A stretch of 64,000 nt of DNA, taken from the NCBI GenBank assembly GCA_029379385.1, contig CM055618.1:19321071-19385070 (forward strand). Direction: 5' to 3'. Positions 22,585 to 35,310 of this stretch are shown here, one piece after another. Position numbers and translations under genes: made by a program. The first letter of the stretch is position 1; every line of letters starts with the position of its first letter. Source of the stretch: Quillaja saponaria (taxonomy: Eukaryota; Streptophyta; Magnoliopsida; Fabales; Quillajaceae). The notes under the pieces were generated by a model. That model was not told where the DNA came from. It did no database searches and was given only the letters and a program-made list of their open reading frames with translations.

Positions 22585-23585
22585 ATGTCTTCCCTTTTCA
22601 TTCTCATCCTTCTCCTCTGCATTTCTTTGCATGCATGCACTGCTCGCCCTCTCACCCCTAAGTTCACTCAAATTGAGACTGCCAAACACCAACCCCGCAA
22701 GGTTCGTCTCTCTAACTACTTTAATTAACTTTTTCTCATTGTGAGAAGAAAAAGTATGCTCATAATTATAATTTCCAGCACATAATATATTTGGCCTAAA
22801 ATTGTTTGAAGTTTATAATGGCTAAAATTTTTAGTACTGCCTTTGGCTACATATATATATATATATGCAGGATTTAGAGGTGAGGTTGGAGTCTTCAACC
22901 CTAAAAAGCTGTAAAGGGAAAGTCAAAACTCATCGTGCAATAGATATTCAGAATGAAACACCAAATTCAGGTTCTTTTTCCAAGTTAATTGTCAAATATT
23001 TTGATCTGTATATGTGTGCCTCACTGCCTCACAACTTAGTTATCAAGTAGAAGTTTGCACCGAAAAGAAACATGTCTATGATCTCGATCTCTCTTTCCCT
23101 CGATTAGAAACTAGTACACTTTATATATATATATATATTCTTCCTGTTTTAGAAGGACAATAACAATATATAATATGGTGGTGGATATATGTATACAGGA
23201 AGTGAGATTACGAAATCATCTTTTCAGACAGATTTGCCACCTGGAATTGAAATAAAGGTTTGTAAACGACCTACATCAAAACATTTTAAAATTATATCGT
23301 AATTCTTGATTATTATCTGTAATTATTGAAAGAGATTAAAAGTGATATTCATCAGTTCTAACAATTTAATTAATTAATTATTAATTATTAATTTAACATT
23401 TTCGATTTAATTTGCCTGTGTAGAGATCGAAGGGGCATGCCGGCAGGTTAATGCTGGTTTCTTCTCCACATGATACCGATCAAACAACGGTGAATTCCAA
23501 GGAAAGTGAAGCCGTAGAGGACATAGTAGAGATGGATTATGCCCAACCTCACCGGAAACCTCCTATTCACAATGAAAAACACTAA
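22585..23585 (+). CDS. GLV1-like: GOLVEN/RGF/CLEL secreted peptide hormone precursor
   Basis: Four exons (22585-22701, 22871-22970, 23199-23257 and 23424-23585) encode about 145 residues. A signal peptide (MSSLFILILLLCISLHACTA) is followed by a variable propeptide and a C-terminal peptide motif DYAQPHRKPPIHN at residues 130-142, then Glu-Lys-His. The Asp-Tyr start (Tyr sulfation by TPST), the central Pro residues (hydroxylation) and the PPxHN end define the GLV/RGF/CLEL family. These peptides act through RGI receptor kinases on root meristem maintenance, gravitropism and lateral root formation. The HRKPPIHN end resembles GLV1/RGF6 as I remember it. The start is the Met directly before the hydrophobic signal; earlier in-frame codons are leader. 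Confidence 0.9.
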
Positions 23586-24359
23586 ATTTATCAAAGAACC
23601 TTTTTACATTTTCTTTTATTTTTGTTGTTGTCAATGAACTATAGCTAGGTTTGGGTGATGTAAGAAAATTAATTTAATACTAATCTTTAATTATTATTAC
23701 TTTTAAGTACTATTTCTGGGTTATTATAATATTTGCAATGAGAGATTTTAATTAAGTATATGAAAACTAATTATAAATTAACTTTGCGGAATATTTTTTG
23801 ATTAATTTGAATTTATAATGGACTTATGTTAATTAATGGGGTCGCTAGTGAATGAATGATTGTAAATAGATCGGAAACATATGGCATGGATGAGTTGCCA
23901 AGTTGCAGTATTTGTGTTTTGTGTGTTGTTGTTCTTAAGTGAGAGTAGCAATTAAATAGGAATATCTGTCAGCTGACTGTTTAACTGTTACAGCTTTTTT
24001 TTTTTTTTTTGGCATGACAATTGGACAGTCTAGTTTCGCATCAACTGAAAAAACCCACGTACTTTAATAATAATATCATGCCCTTGTGTATGGCCATGTT
24101 AGTCGTATACTATTGAGCGTGAACCACAAGCTGAGAAATAATAACCAAAAATACATTACACTTCGAATTTTTCCCAACAATTTTTAACATGATGCAAAGT
24201 ACAAATTCTGCTAATGAAAAGTAAAACTCTGCTACAAATATCCGAATTTAAATTAACAGCAGAAGTAGAATTGGACAATAACAGCCCTTCAATATTTTTC
24301 TAGACAAGATCGACAAATTATATATCCTTAATTAGTTGGAAAAGAATCACGACACGAAA
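23586..24359. other. Convergent intergenic region
   Basis: AT-rich spacer between the peptide gene (+) and the YbaK-domain gene (-), with a poly-T tract at about 23994-24010. It probably holds both 3' UTRs. No gene seen. Confidence 0.5.
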
Positions 24360-27300
24360 TCAAGTATTGCTACAGCTCACGATGAATGGTCTGATGGACC
24401 TGATAAATTCAGATGTCCTGATACCTAGCTTAAGATCAACCTCCCCACCACCCAGCCAGAAGAAATCTGGATTTAGCTTGGCTATAGCTTCATCCAAAAT
24501 CACCTGCATCATACCAAAATTTTGAATGAATATAGAGAAGTGGAATACATCTTCTAATGTGGCCTGTTCATGATTTGTAACTAGTAAATCAAATGAAGCA
24601 TGTACTGGCAGAAGGGACAGCAGAAATATAATAAGTACTTCAAATACTTTCTAGTTCTTAAGCCCTTGAGCTGGTTCAAAGAGTAAGGACTAGGATCAGG
24701 TATGTTACGTTTAAATCTTGTCTAGAGGGGAAAAAGAAGGAAAAAAATGGAAACAAAAATCCATAATGATCCTGGATACCTCCTAGTTGAGAAATTAGTG
24801 TTCAAAAAAGATTTTTTTCAGTACTACACCATCAAATTTATTCATGATTCATGGTTTCAAAATGCGACTTGAAATATATATTCAGGACCCTTTGATGTAG
24901 AAACACTATATACCAAGCTATTATCTTTCACTGTCGCTCAGTTCTAGTACATCAGACATTCTCACATAGACAGTCTTCAGTGGACCATCATGTTGCATGA
25001 TCCTGTGCTTCAGTTCATGGCTAGAATTTGGACAGTCATAAAATCTTAGAACAGTGGACCAAGCCAACAGCTGGATGAAAGGTTGGAAAGATTTAGTTCA
25101 TAAACAGGTTCTACAAGATGCTAAATTCTATAAAGAGAACACTCCCCTCTCCCACCATTAATAGTGGAGCCTGTCTGCACATTACAGCCACAATTACTGA
25201 AACAAGCCCAGGCAATTAAAACAAAAGTGTTGTGTTAGTCCTATAGCAAGCAGGAATAAACACACAAGCATTTGTCTGAGTTAAAGGCAGGAAAACAGCA
25301 GGAAGTTCAAGCATATACATCACAATCATGAGAAGGTAGAAAACTCATACATTTAGGAGGACAAAGAACCAAGTAATTCAGAGAGAACTTCATAGTTTTC
25401 AAAATTAGCAAACCTTATACACAAGAAAAATAAAGATTGAACGATGCAGAATGAAGAAACCAATAATTGAAAAAGTATTAAAGGGGGCATTATCAATGAC
25501 CCATCTCAAATTCCAAATCAATATGGAAAAACTTTCTATATTATTGCCAAGACACAGTCTTTACCGGAATGTCTGTTTTCATGCCAATACAAGTCACTGC
25601 ATTATGCTCATAACCAGTTAACTTCACCGATGTCTCTTCAGGTGCAAGTCTCACTGCATTATTTTAAAACAAATTATTTTAGTCTCAGAATGAAAAAGTT
25701 AAGTACTTATTTTCTCGTTAATGGACAACTTACAGTTGAATTTCTTTTTTGCTATATTCCCATTGTTGAGTGTATATAGAAAATTTTTAACAGCTTCAGC
25801 ACTGAATCGAGCAGTATACTGCAACAAAAAACCTTTTGAACTGATATAGTTATAGCATGTCAGAGTAGAAACTCAATAGGAAAAAGTAGAAGAGCAAACT
25901 ACCTGTACAACAACAATGTAATACTTTGAATTGTTGCGATCACTACAATCAATTACATTGGATGGAGTTTGAGTATTAACCTGCCAAATGGAAAACATTT
26001 AACTCTTAAGAAAACACAGGTTATTTCATTATATAGGATAACTTCAAAACTACTCATAATTTCAAAATTCAAAACACATTGTATCTTGAAATTTATGTTT
26101 AATTGCCATTAATGATTGGTCTGTTATTATTTGCTGCATATGGAGACAAATCCAGTAAATATATATGTTTGTGTTTCATTATTCATTAATAATTTTTTTT
26201 TAAGTTTACTTGTCCCATATGGAGTTTATTGTCAAGCTCCCCTCTAGAGAACCCCTCCATTCCCATGCAAGCCAGTCTTTCCACCTCATGTTATCATGCA
26301 GACATGCACCCCAATCAACCCCATCTAATCATTTATTATTACAGCCAAGACATGGTTTTTAAAAATGTAACCCCTTCCAAGTTACAAGAATCGCTCCACA
26401 AAACGGCCCTCATCACGGTAATTTCTGAGGTGGAATTTCACTGCAACTATAACTTGGTCAAGTGTTAAAGAACCCGGTGCCACCTTTAAGGACAAGATTA
26501 GTTTTTCATCTTATGCATCTGAAGTAGCTCCAGGTAAATCCGTCCCATAATATCACTGTCTTTGTCATAAATTTACCAAGATATACAGAGTCTACACTGT
26601 TCGATAATGACATAGAAGTATGAAGAGGTCCCTTTTACAATAAGATGGACATATCTTTTATTAAAGAAGCACTATTGTGTAAGCAAAGTGAGTTTTATTT
26701 GGTCAATGGTCCAAAATTGATAGCCAAATTTAATGAGTCAGTTAATAAAATCAACCACAATTGATTGTAAACAAACAAATCATAAAAAATGCAATTGGAA
26801 ATCTTATATCAAAGTATAATATATATATATATATATTTTCAGTGATACATCAATAAACAACAACATTAATGGACATGTTACATTTCCGTTCCTCTTTCTT
26901 CTGATGCTTAAATTTGTATCAATTCAACAATTCTCACTAGTCCACTCAGTTTTATGTACTTATAATGAGTTTAAGATCCTCATTTCAGCTAACATTTGCT
27001 CTTGTAACAAAATGTAAAATCGCCAAGACGCTAATTAGTCAACAAACCATAGAATGCAACTAATCTACAACTTTAAATTCCTAAGCTCACACCACCATTA
27101 GTGACAGCACAAGTTCCAAATTTAAATCCAATTCTTCCAAAAGCAATAAGCTACTCAATATATCGCTAGTCCTTTAGTTTTTACAATTACCTTATTTTTA
27201 TAACTGAAAACATACTGGATTTCAATTTCAAGCATTTAATTCCAACGCAACGTACATTTCCCAAACGCAACCCCCAAGTCAAAAGCGTAATTCAATTGTT

Positions 27301-27660
27301 AAAGACAAAAAGAGGAATACGAAATCGGACTAAGATATCAAGAGTATTAATTTGATGTACCAAAACGATGCTTTTGCATAGATGATCAATGGAAGCAGCG
27401 CCAAGGGCATCTCGCCGCGCTTCAAGTGGCCAGTCATAGTAATCTGAAGGGACCTTCGTGAAGGAGAAGTCGTCAACGCCATTGGCACGTAGAATAGCAG
27501 AAAGGCGAGCTTCGGTGGCGCCATCGGTGTCGCAGGTGGAAAGCGAGGTGGCTACTGGAGAATGAACAGAGTCGCGTTGCAACGCATAGGCGAGCTCCAG
27601 TTTTGATATACGTTGAAGAATTTGGGTTTGGATTCGCTCAAGCTCCGCTAGTGCTTCCAT
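24360..27660 (-). CDS. YbaK/aminoacyl-tRNA-synthetase-associated domain protein
   Basis: Five exons (27660-27361, 25980-25903, 25818-25734, 25653-25565 and 24503-24360) join in phase to about 231 residues. The N-terminus (MEALAELERIQTQILQRISK) is a short coiled coil. A YbaK/ProX-like domain follows, with VPSDYYDWPLEARRDALGAA, a KYYIVVVQYTARFSAEAVKN core, LTGYEHNAVTCIGMKTDIP and the ending FFWLGGGEVDLKLGIRTSEF. Bacterial relatives remove misacylated amino acids from tRNA, especially Cys- or Ala-tRNA(Pro). The plant protein's substrate is not known, so an editing role is inference. An in-frame Met at 27711 exists, but MEALAELE is the expected family start. Intron 1 is long (about 1.4 kb); the ORF inside it (26229-26468) is not conserved-looking. 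Confidence 0.86.
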
Positions 27661-28014
27661 GGTGGTTCGATCAGTGTGTTCTGCCGTATCTAAAAGATTA
27701 TGCATCAGCAAGGGACATGGGTAATGGGTTATCTACAAAGCAACTTCATTAGAATCACAAATTCGCTGTGCCATGGGCCAACAAAAAAGTCAACCTTTAG
27801 GCCCTTTAAGGCCTAAGTTTAGAGTTGACTATATCGCAGACCCAATAAGGAGGCCTAATAACTGTCGTGAATATCCAGGAAAATGCTCAACAATAATATC
27901 CATCTATACGATGTCGTTCATTCTCACTACTGTGGTTATTGGTTTTCAGTCACTGTTCTTTCCACAAAAAAGCGTAAATCTAGAGAAAGTAGCAACGAAC
28001 AATCTGGGAAAATC
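27661..28014. promoter_or_regulatory. Shared bidirectional promoter region with site II-like motifs
   Basis: Only 354 bases separate the start codons of the divergent YbaK-domain and NDUFB8-type genes. The middle contains ATGGGCCAAC at about 27773-27782, AGGCCC at 27801-27806 and further AGGCCT motifs, resembling site II elements of nuclear genes for respiratory-chain proteins. Confidence 0.5.
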
Positions 28015-30005
28015 ATGGCAGGAAGATTGAGCAACGCAGCGTCAAGGATCTTGGGTGGAAACGGAGTCGTTAGTCGCTCCGTGGCTTCAGTCTCTTCGTC
28101 TCAGGGCTGGCATGGGCCTTCCTGTCGGCAAACACATCGTTCCCGACAAACCCGTCAGTATAATTCTTTAACCTAGACTATTGTTTAAGTTCTCAGTCGA
28201 TAAATTTAATGGTTTGATATTGAAATCATCTGTAGAATGTATTCAATTTTGATTTTTGCCTGTTTCAGCTTCACGTAAATGATGAGCTGGTTTGGGATAA
28301 TGGAACTTCATTTCCCGAACCATGTATAGATCGCATTGCAGATACAGTTGGAAAGGTAACAATTCTTCTAGCTTAAAATTTAGAATACTATATAAAGTTC
28401 AAACTTTTCCTTGTCATTATACGTGTTTACTTCGTTGGTGTACATTTGGAACAGTATGAAGCATTGGCTTGGCTTTGTGGTGGATTGGGGTTTTTTGCGT
28501 CTCTGGGTCTGTTGGCTGTATGGAACGATAAAGCCTCTACGACACCATTTGTGAGCCCTTAACTCAATTTTTTTATTACAATCTTCGAGAACTTTCATGT
28601 AACTCTTGATATCGTAGTGGAAATTAGTTTATGTTCCTAAGTTTTCGTTTGGTATTATTTTTTTCCTGTTCTATAGTTTAGGTGCATTGATAGCTTGCTA
28701 TTGTCTACCCTAATTATTATTATTATTATTATTCATATAGCTAAGCTCAAGTTTATGATTTCGACTTGAGTTTTTTCTACCCTTCTCTTGCAAGATGTGC
28801 CACAATTCAGATAGATGGGATACGGACAAGTTTCAATTCAGTGTCAGTGCTGGAATTGCATGCCAAGAAACAAATTTTTAGTTGTTTCAGCATTCCATTA
28901 TTTATGAATATCTAAGCCTGCCATTGTTTCTGATCTAAGGATCTAGAACTGTATGAGTAGGAAGAAATCCTGATTTTGGTTTGGTCTTCTCAGACACTTA
29001 ATCATGAAATACCTTATAAAAAAAAACTAAATGATCTAGAACTGATGATGTCCTTTTAAGAGCTGATATGGCTGAATTCTGTTACTCTCATAGCAGTAGA
29101 GGTAAGGCTATGCTTGGTAGAGCAGAAAATTGGAGGCATGGCGTTAAAATCAGATGACTGTAGAAGATATTAAATTTTTTCCCATTTCACTTCATTCCAC
29201 CTTGTGTAGACCATTATCTGTGACACCCTAACTGACCCAGAAGGTGAAGTTAATGTTCAACGCTCAGGGAAGTTCTTAGCCTCGTATTATACCTATAGGG
29301 ATAAAATAGAGGATTTCAAAGCATTGGACATTTCCTAAGTCATGCACCATGTGGTCTTGAACCCGTGATCTCAACCTTTATCAATTTTTAAGGAGGAAAA
29401 GATGTGACTAGAAATAAAGTTCACTGGGTCAGAGCAGTTGAATAATTCCAGTAGAGATTGTGTTTTCATGTGGACTGTCTACTGAAGGAGCCATATGAAT
29501 GGGGAAAGGTAAGAAAGGCTGACCTTGGTAGATGCCTTAACTAAGCCTTTTTATATCCTTAAGAGAATGACAAATCTCATGTCTACTTCGTGAAATCAAT
29601 CGTACTCTTACCTAGTTGCAGCATTAGAATGTAAGGCTACAAGTATGTACTATGTAGTGACAAGCTATTTATAGATTTATTTTGCTTGAGTCACATATTT
29701 TGTCCGGGAGTTTATGTTTGTCTTCATGTATTAAATCAAATCCATTCTGTATAATCTCCATTTACTGCTTCTTACATGTGTTAGCTAGTCTTGATATTCA
29801 TGTATCCAGTCTGTAGCATTTTCATTGACTCCAGTCTTTGACATTACAATACTCGGTCTTCTGTTGAATGTGAAGTTCAAGAATTGATAATGCTTATATA
29901 TATTATCACTTCTGAATGCTGATTGATGTTTTATATTATTTTGAACAGACACCTAAAGTTTATCCATATGACAATCTACGAGTGGAGCTCGGTGGTGAAC
30001 CATAA
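28015..30005 (+). CDS. NDUFB8: NADH dehydrogenase 1 beta subcomplex subunit 8 (NDUFB8/ASHI type), frameshifted in exon 1
   Basis: Four exons (28015-28153, 28269-28355, 28455-28550 and 29949-30005) match the roughly 125-residue plant complex I subunit. The start MAGRLSNAASRILGGNGVV is family-like, and later exons give LHVNDELVWDNGTSFPEPC, a membrane helix (ALAWLCGGLGFFASLGLLAV) and the ending YPYDNLRVELGGEP. The protein is an accessory subunit of the mitochondrial complex I membrane arm. Exon 1 is 139 bases, one too many: from the ATG the frame reads SVASVSSSQGWHG, while the expected AGMGLPVGKHIVPDKP lies one frame over. The extra base is most simply the G at 28090. It may be an assembly error or a true allele; without correction only a start at 28109 would keep the rest. 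Confidence 0.82.
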
Positions 30006-32758
30006 GCGGATTATAGGTCAATGGGATCAAGCAGTTGTTGTTTCATGATTGTCTTATTTGCTTTATATATATACCCTCTTTGAGTTTGAAAAGATTTGAA
30101 ATAATGGTTCATCGTTAAGAGATTGCTGAATGTAAACTTGCTGAAAAAGTTGTGAAATTTGATGACTTCAATCACATTTTTCTTCTCCCCGGCAATCATA
30201 ATTCCATCTTTTTCTGGATGTCTCTAGCATACTGTTTCAACTGATGCATGTTGTATTACTAGAATTGAAGGTTCTGCATATCAAGCCCTAAATAAGTGTT
30301 ACGTGGAGTATTGCAATTTGAAAAAACAAAATATACTGATATGGCAAAAGAAAATGAAAATTGTCCGGAGTAAAATGAGCGACGTATGAGCAGGTTTTTA
30401 TGAATGTTGGTTAGAAATAGATTTCTGATACTGGAAGCTCCTTTTGGCTTCTGCTTTACATGGAAAATTTCGGAAGTATTTCTTTTACTCTTTTGCTTCA
30501 AATATTTACAGTTGCTGCACAGAAAATAACCTGACTTGGTAGTTGCTGCATACACCCTAGAACTTGTGGTACCCTTTTAATTTTCTTCTGTTTTTCTGAC
30601 TCTTGTTCCCTGACAAGGTTAAGTATCCGATTGTTTTAATTACAGAGGATACGTCAGATGTGAGTGTGATAAATAGGCTAAATATCCGTCACTTTTCCTT
30701 CCTGTTCAGAGATTTGTTTTTTTTCCTAGGTACATTACTATTGTGCAGATTATTTGAAATTCGACCCGTTTGCTCCGGAGAAGTGTTCGGGTCTCAAGTT
30801 ATTGGTTCAATTGTCGAGTCAATCAGATTAATTCATACTTTAAAAAAAAATTTATCTTTTTTTATTTTTAATATAAAATTATATATATTATGTATATGGA
30901 ATAATTTGATGTAAAATAAAAAAATAAGTACAAATAAAAATTAAAGAGAAAATAAAAATATTCTACTACAAGTTATTTTATTTTAATTTTCTTTTTTCGG
31001 GCTCTTGAATTATATCAAGGTTGGCCGGATCAATTTGACTTAACTGTCTGGGTATAGGCCTAAGTTGGCTTATATAACATTCGAGTGGTCGGGCAGATTT
31101 GAATTTTGAAACAATTTTTATTTTATTTTTTCTTATTAGTATTTTTATATTTTTTGAATATGAGTTTAATCTCGTTCTTACAATTATTGACCTTTCTTAA
31201 ATGGATAATTCTAGGATTTAAATCTTTACTCTGCTGAGTAATTCATTTACCATTACCACTAACTACATTTGAGTTAAATTTCAAAACATTGGGTGTGAGA
31301 TTAAAATAAAGCCCCCTATCTCACCACCCCGCAAACAACGGCAGCCAAAGACTTATATTGCGTCAATAGATCTTTTATATGACATGAAGTGAAGGAGAGA
31401 GTCAATAATGGCTGCTAATTTTGATAAAATACTATCTAGTAATGTGCTTTTGAATGAAAGTTAGATGCATTTGCTCACGAGAGAGCCTTGTTAGTCAAAA
31501 AAGACTAACTTCACATTTCGTGGTGTGACGAAGCCCTCAACAAGTTGATGCTTTTATCTTGCACCGCCCCTTGAATCCTGAAACTTTGTCGTATCGTTTT
31601 TTTGTATGGAATACTGATAATAATGAAACTTTCAAAACAATTAGCAACTCTAGGTCAACTTTTTTATACACAATCGCGTTTTCTCCATTCTTGCGTTTAG
31701 AAACATCATGAAGGTGACAGGCCTCTTGCCTCTTGGATGTATCTGTATGAGACTTTGCCAAAACAGGGAAAGATCTTGTCGTTTAATCTATGAAACCCTA
31801 CTTATTCAAGACAGCTAATCAATGATTTGGAAGTTTATGTTATCTCTAAATTTTGGGCAGCTACTCTATGCTCTCATCTCCAATCTCCATGTGCTTTGCT
31901 GCAGCACAGAGGTCTATTCTTGCATTCCCAATTTGTGTATCTAATCAGTTACTATTTTATTTACAGGTTCTGTTTTCAAGCTAAGTGACAGTAAGTGGTG
32001 GCAGAGTTCACATGCCCATTCATTTGGATTGATAGTATTGAAGGTTCTTAGAGTTAAATTTTCACAGAAATGGAACACTTTAGAACCATGTAAAGAAACA
32101 AAGCTAGACACCCCTTTCGTCAATTTCACTGTGTTTCATTTATTTATCACAAGGAAACAAATTACTAAATGACACTTTTAAAAAAAAAATTAATTAATTA
32201 TCTTTAGTCTCCTCCTCAAATTTCAAATCCATATTCTTTCATACTCCACAATATTATATGAAAGAAATAATGAGATCTATAATGATGGGATTCAGTGACT
32301 TGAGTGTTTACATAAAAAAAAATAACACATGAGCTGATGCTTTTGTCAAATTCATAAAAAACTTTTTTTTTTTTTTTTTTCACTTCTTGACCCTCCGAAA
32401 ATTTTAAACTTTGTATCCTCAAATGCCCCGGATGAATTGAGACGGGCCTCTCCTAATATTTATTTCTGATTCTTAATTAAATAATAATAATAATAATAAT
32501 AATCAAGCAACATTTTCAATTAAAGTTAAAATTGCTAACTATATTAAACTTTAGAGCAATATATTTGAGATATTATTTTATCAAATTGGGGGAGTTGACA
32601 ACTAACAACTACAGAATACTCCAGATTTCATATGCCCCGAAGCTTATCCTCCATGCATATTGTTGTGCAGAGTAGCCTAACTCCAATTCAACGTGCCCCA
32701 CATGGGTTTATTCTAACTTAATCTTTTATATTAAACCCAAAATAGCCCCATTCCCCAC
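30006..32758. other. Intergenic region upstream of the HyPRP cluster
   Basis: After the NDUFB8 3' UTR this is AT-rich spacer. It has an A/T-rich low-complexity block around 30840-31000, a poly-T tract near 32362-32380 and (TAA)n at about 32481-32502. Short ORFs at 30259-30914 and 31537-32422 have no recognisable features. I see no gene. Confidence 0.5.
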
Positions 32759-32839
32759 CTATAAATACCTTAGCAAACTCCTTCATTTCCATCACTCACA
32801 AAACAGTTTCAAGCAAGTAGCTCACAAACTGTTCGACAA
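32759..32839 (+). promoter_or_regulatory. Core promoter and leader of HyPRP gene 1
   Basis: The sequence CCACCTATAAATACCT places a TATA box at 32759-32766, about 75 bases before the ATG. Nearly the same block (CCACCTATAAATACCTAAG, TATA at 35195-35202) precedes HyPRP gene 2, so the promoter was duplicated with the coding region. Confidence 0.7.
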
Positions 32840-33256
32840 ATGGCTTCAAAGGCAGTTGTCCCCGTTGCCCTTCTCCTCTCTCTAAACCTCCTCTTCTTCA
32901 CCATGGTGACCTCCAATCATGTTCCATGCCCACCACCTCCATCTCCAAAAGGTCACAAACACCCACCTGCCGTGAAGCCACCTTCTTCTAAGCCTGGGAC
33001 TTGTCCTATGGACACCCTTAAGCTTGGTGTATGTGCCAATGTTTTGAAAGGTTTGGTTAATGTTGTGCTTGGTAAGCCACCAAAGGAACCATGCTGCAGC
33101 CTCATTAATGGTCTTGTTGATCTTGAAGCTGCTGTTTGCCTTTGCACTGCACTTAAAGCTAATATCCTTGGTATCAACCTTAATGTTCCAATTGACTTGA
33201 GCTTGCTGCTTAACTACTGTGGAAAGGGTGTGCCCTCTGGTTTCAAGTGCTCTTAA
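32840..33256 (+). CDS. Hybrid proline-rich protein (DC2.15-like, 8-cysteine motif), cluster gene 1
   Basis: An intronless gene of 138 residues. A signal peptide (about 1-25) leads to a short Pro/Lys-rich linker (about 26-52), then the eight-cysteine module of the lipid-transfer/2S-albumin superfamily: [40 protein letters not shown], and final Cys residues in NYCGKG and GFKCS. HyPRPs are secreted wall or membrane-linked proteins tied to cell expansion and stress or defence responses; the precise role here is unknown. It is most like cluster gene 2, sharing [15 protein letters not shown], and the two are an evident tandem pair. Confidence 0.93.
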   Translation: MASKAVVPVALLLSLNLLFFTMVTSNHVPCPPPPSPKGHKHPPAVKPPSSKPGTCPMDTLKLGVCANVLKGLVNVVLGKPPKEPCCSLINGLVDLEAAVCLCTALKANILGINLNVPIDLSLLLNYCGKGVPSGFKCS

Positions 33257-34226
33257 ATCTAGCCACTATTATATATGTTCAATATTTCACAAGTTTCCTT
33301 TCGTAATTTCCTCCATTTTATAATGTTTTATTTTGGAAGCTTTGGATTGTTTATTTTACAGTTGATTACTATTACTTTGTTGGTCGTGGAAGGCACCTCA
33401 CCTTCATGATCCTTCATATGCTCTGTATTGTAATATCTTTGTGAGAATTGAAATGGAGTAAATGTTCAGTTTTTAAGTAATTTTTTTGGCCAAATATTAT
33501 GTATCTTTGAGACTGATTAATTAGATTCATTAATTTAAGCGAAGTCTAATTCTAAGTACCTGCAATTATTCCTGGGGTAAAATACATAACATTCTGATCC
33601 TGTAACTTTTAAGACAACGGCGTTTACTTAGAATTCTCAATTTGATTTGGTAATTCAATTATGCAGGAGATTGTTTGACTGAGTTGACCTATGCCATCCA
33701 ATGAGAAGGTTCACGCGTGGGATCAATCTTTGTTCTCGTCTCTAATCAATTTAACATAGAAACCAAATAATTGAAATTAATAATTCCACATTTAAACTAA
33801 TGTTAGTCGAGCTAGCATGGATTATGACATAATTAATTTCAAAATATAGATTTAATTTGGAGCCAAGTGCTATTTTTACAAATTATAAATTCAAAAATTC
33901 AGGGATTATTCCTGAGTTACCATGGCACCAAAATTTTTGTTATAATTGTCAAGCAATCACTTAACTTCAAAATTGAACGATGATTAAGGCTTCTGTTGAC
34001 TTGTTCTTAAAAATTTAACCTATGAGAGAATACCTTGTGAATAGATTTTGATCTTTCACATTTACCATATCATATAGAAATTAACAGAGCCATGCATAAC
34101 AAAATATTCATGTAGTTACGCGCTTTGATTCGTGACTAATTAAACTAGAAATAGGTTGCAGTTAGTTCAATCTTTAACATTGTGGAGAGATAGGTATTAA
34201 TTAACATTTGTATATTCTAAAATTAT

Positions 34227-34608
34227 AAAATACAATAAAATTAGCACAAGAAACCTATATATGAAACCCTAAATCTATAACCCGTGAGCAATTAATAATT
34301 TTGGAGAATCTTAATTAATTATAAATATATAGGCTGGATTTTGGAGCATATTCTATTAGTTATTGGGGCCTCTGGTATTTCCAATTGAAAAGTACCATCA
34401 CATTTCCATGTTCCAATAAAATACAATAAAATTAGCACAAGAAACCTATATATGAAACCCTAAATCTAGAACCCGTGAGCAATTAATAATTTTGGAGAAT
34501 CTTAATTAATTATAAATATATAGGCTGGATTTTGGAGCATATTCTATTTAGTTATTGGGCCCTCTGGTATTTCCAATTGAAAAGTACCATCACATTTCCA
34601 TGTTCCAA
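34227..34608 (+). repeat. Tandem duplication of a 191-bp unit between HyPRP genes 1 and 2
   Basis: Two nearly identical head-to-tail copies (about 34227-34417 and 34418-34608) each run from AAAATACAATAAAATTAGC to CATTTCCATGTTCCAAT. The few differences include CTATAACC versus CTAGAACC and a one-base shift near TTAGTTATTGGG. High identity implies a recent local duplication. It is noncoding. Confidence 0.88.
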
Positions 34609-35310
34609 TTTCAAGTTAGGAAAGAGACAAATGAAATAACATTCTTGTGGAAGATAAGGAAATAAAGAAACCGAGAGACAATACAATTAGCAGTGGTAGC
34701 ATTCGCATGTTCAGTGATTTGGGCAATGATCTTCAGCATTACTTAATTTATACTCGCATGCATGACTGTACGTTTTGTAGGTTTCTTAATTATTATAATT
34801 AAAATTTGAATGTGATTTTTCTGTTTCAATATTGCATTTGGCCCATTTTTGGTTTTGATCAATTTGCACATAACATGAATGGATGAATTGGTCAGTGATA
34901 TCGAAGTTCAAGATTTAAACTTTTGTAAGTAATTCTGCAATCTTAGCTCAGATGGCATCCAAACACTAGCTGGTTGATAATTGCAAACATGGGTTTGATT
35001 GACTGTGTCGTCGACCGGACCATCAAGAATATATACCCACTTGATCATGATATTTCCTATCTAGCTAATATTCTTCTTAGATGTACATCTAAATTGTGCT
35101 GGAGATTTCAATTATTCCATTCCAACGTGCCCACGTACATGGCTGCCACTGTTCTAATTATTTTTAGATCCAAAAAATTTCACAATCCACCACCTATAAA
35201 TACCTAAGAGCAAACTTGGTCATCTTCATAGCTCACAATTAGTCACAAGGACGATCTCTCAAATATATATTGGTTCTATATATATACATATATTGATCTT
35301 TTATTGAAAA

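Noticed and set aside
26229..26468. 79-residue plus-strand ORF
   Set aside because: It lies in intron 1 of the minus-strand YbaK-domain gene, has no recognisable features and no promoter or neighbours.
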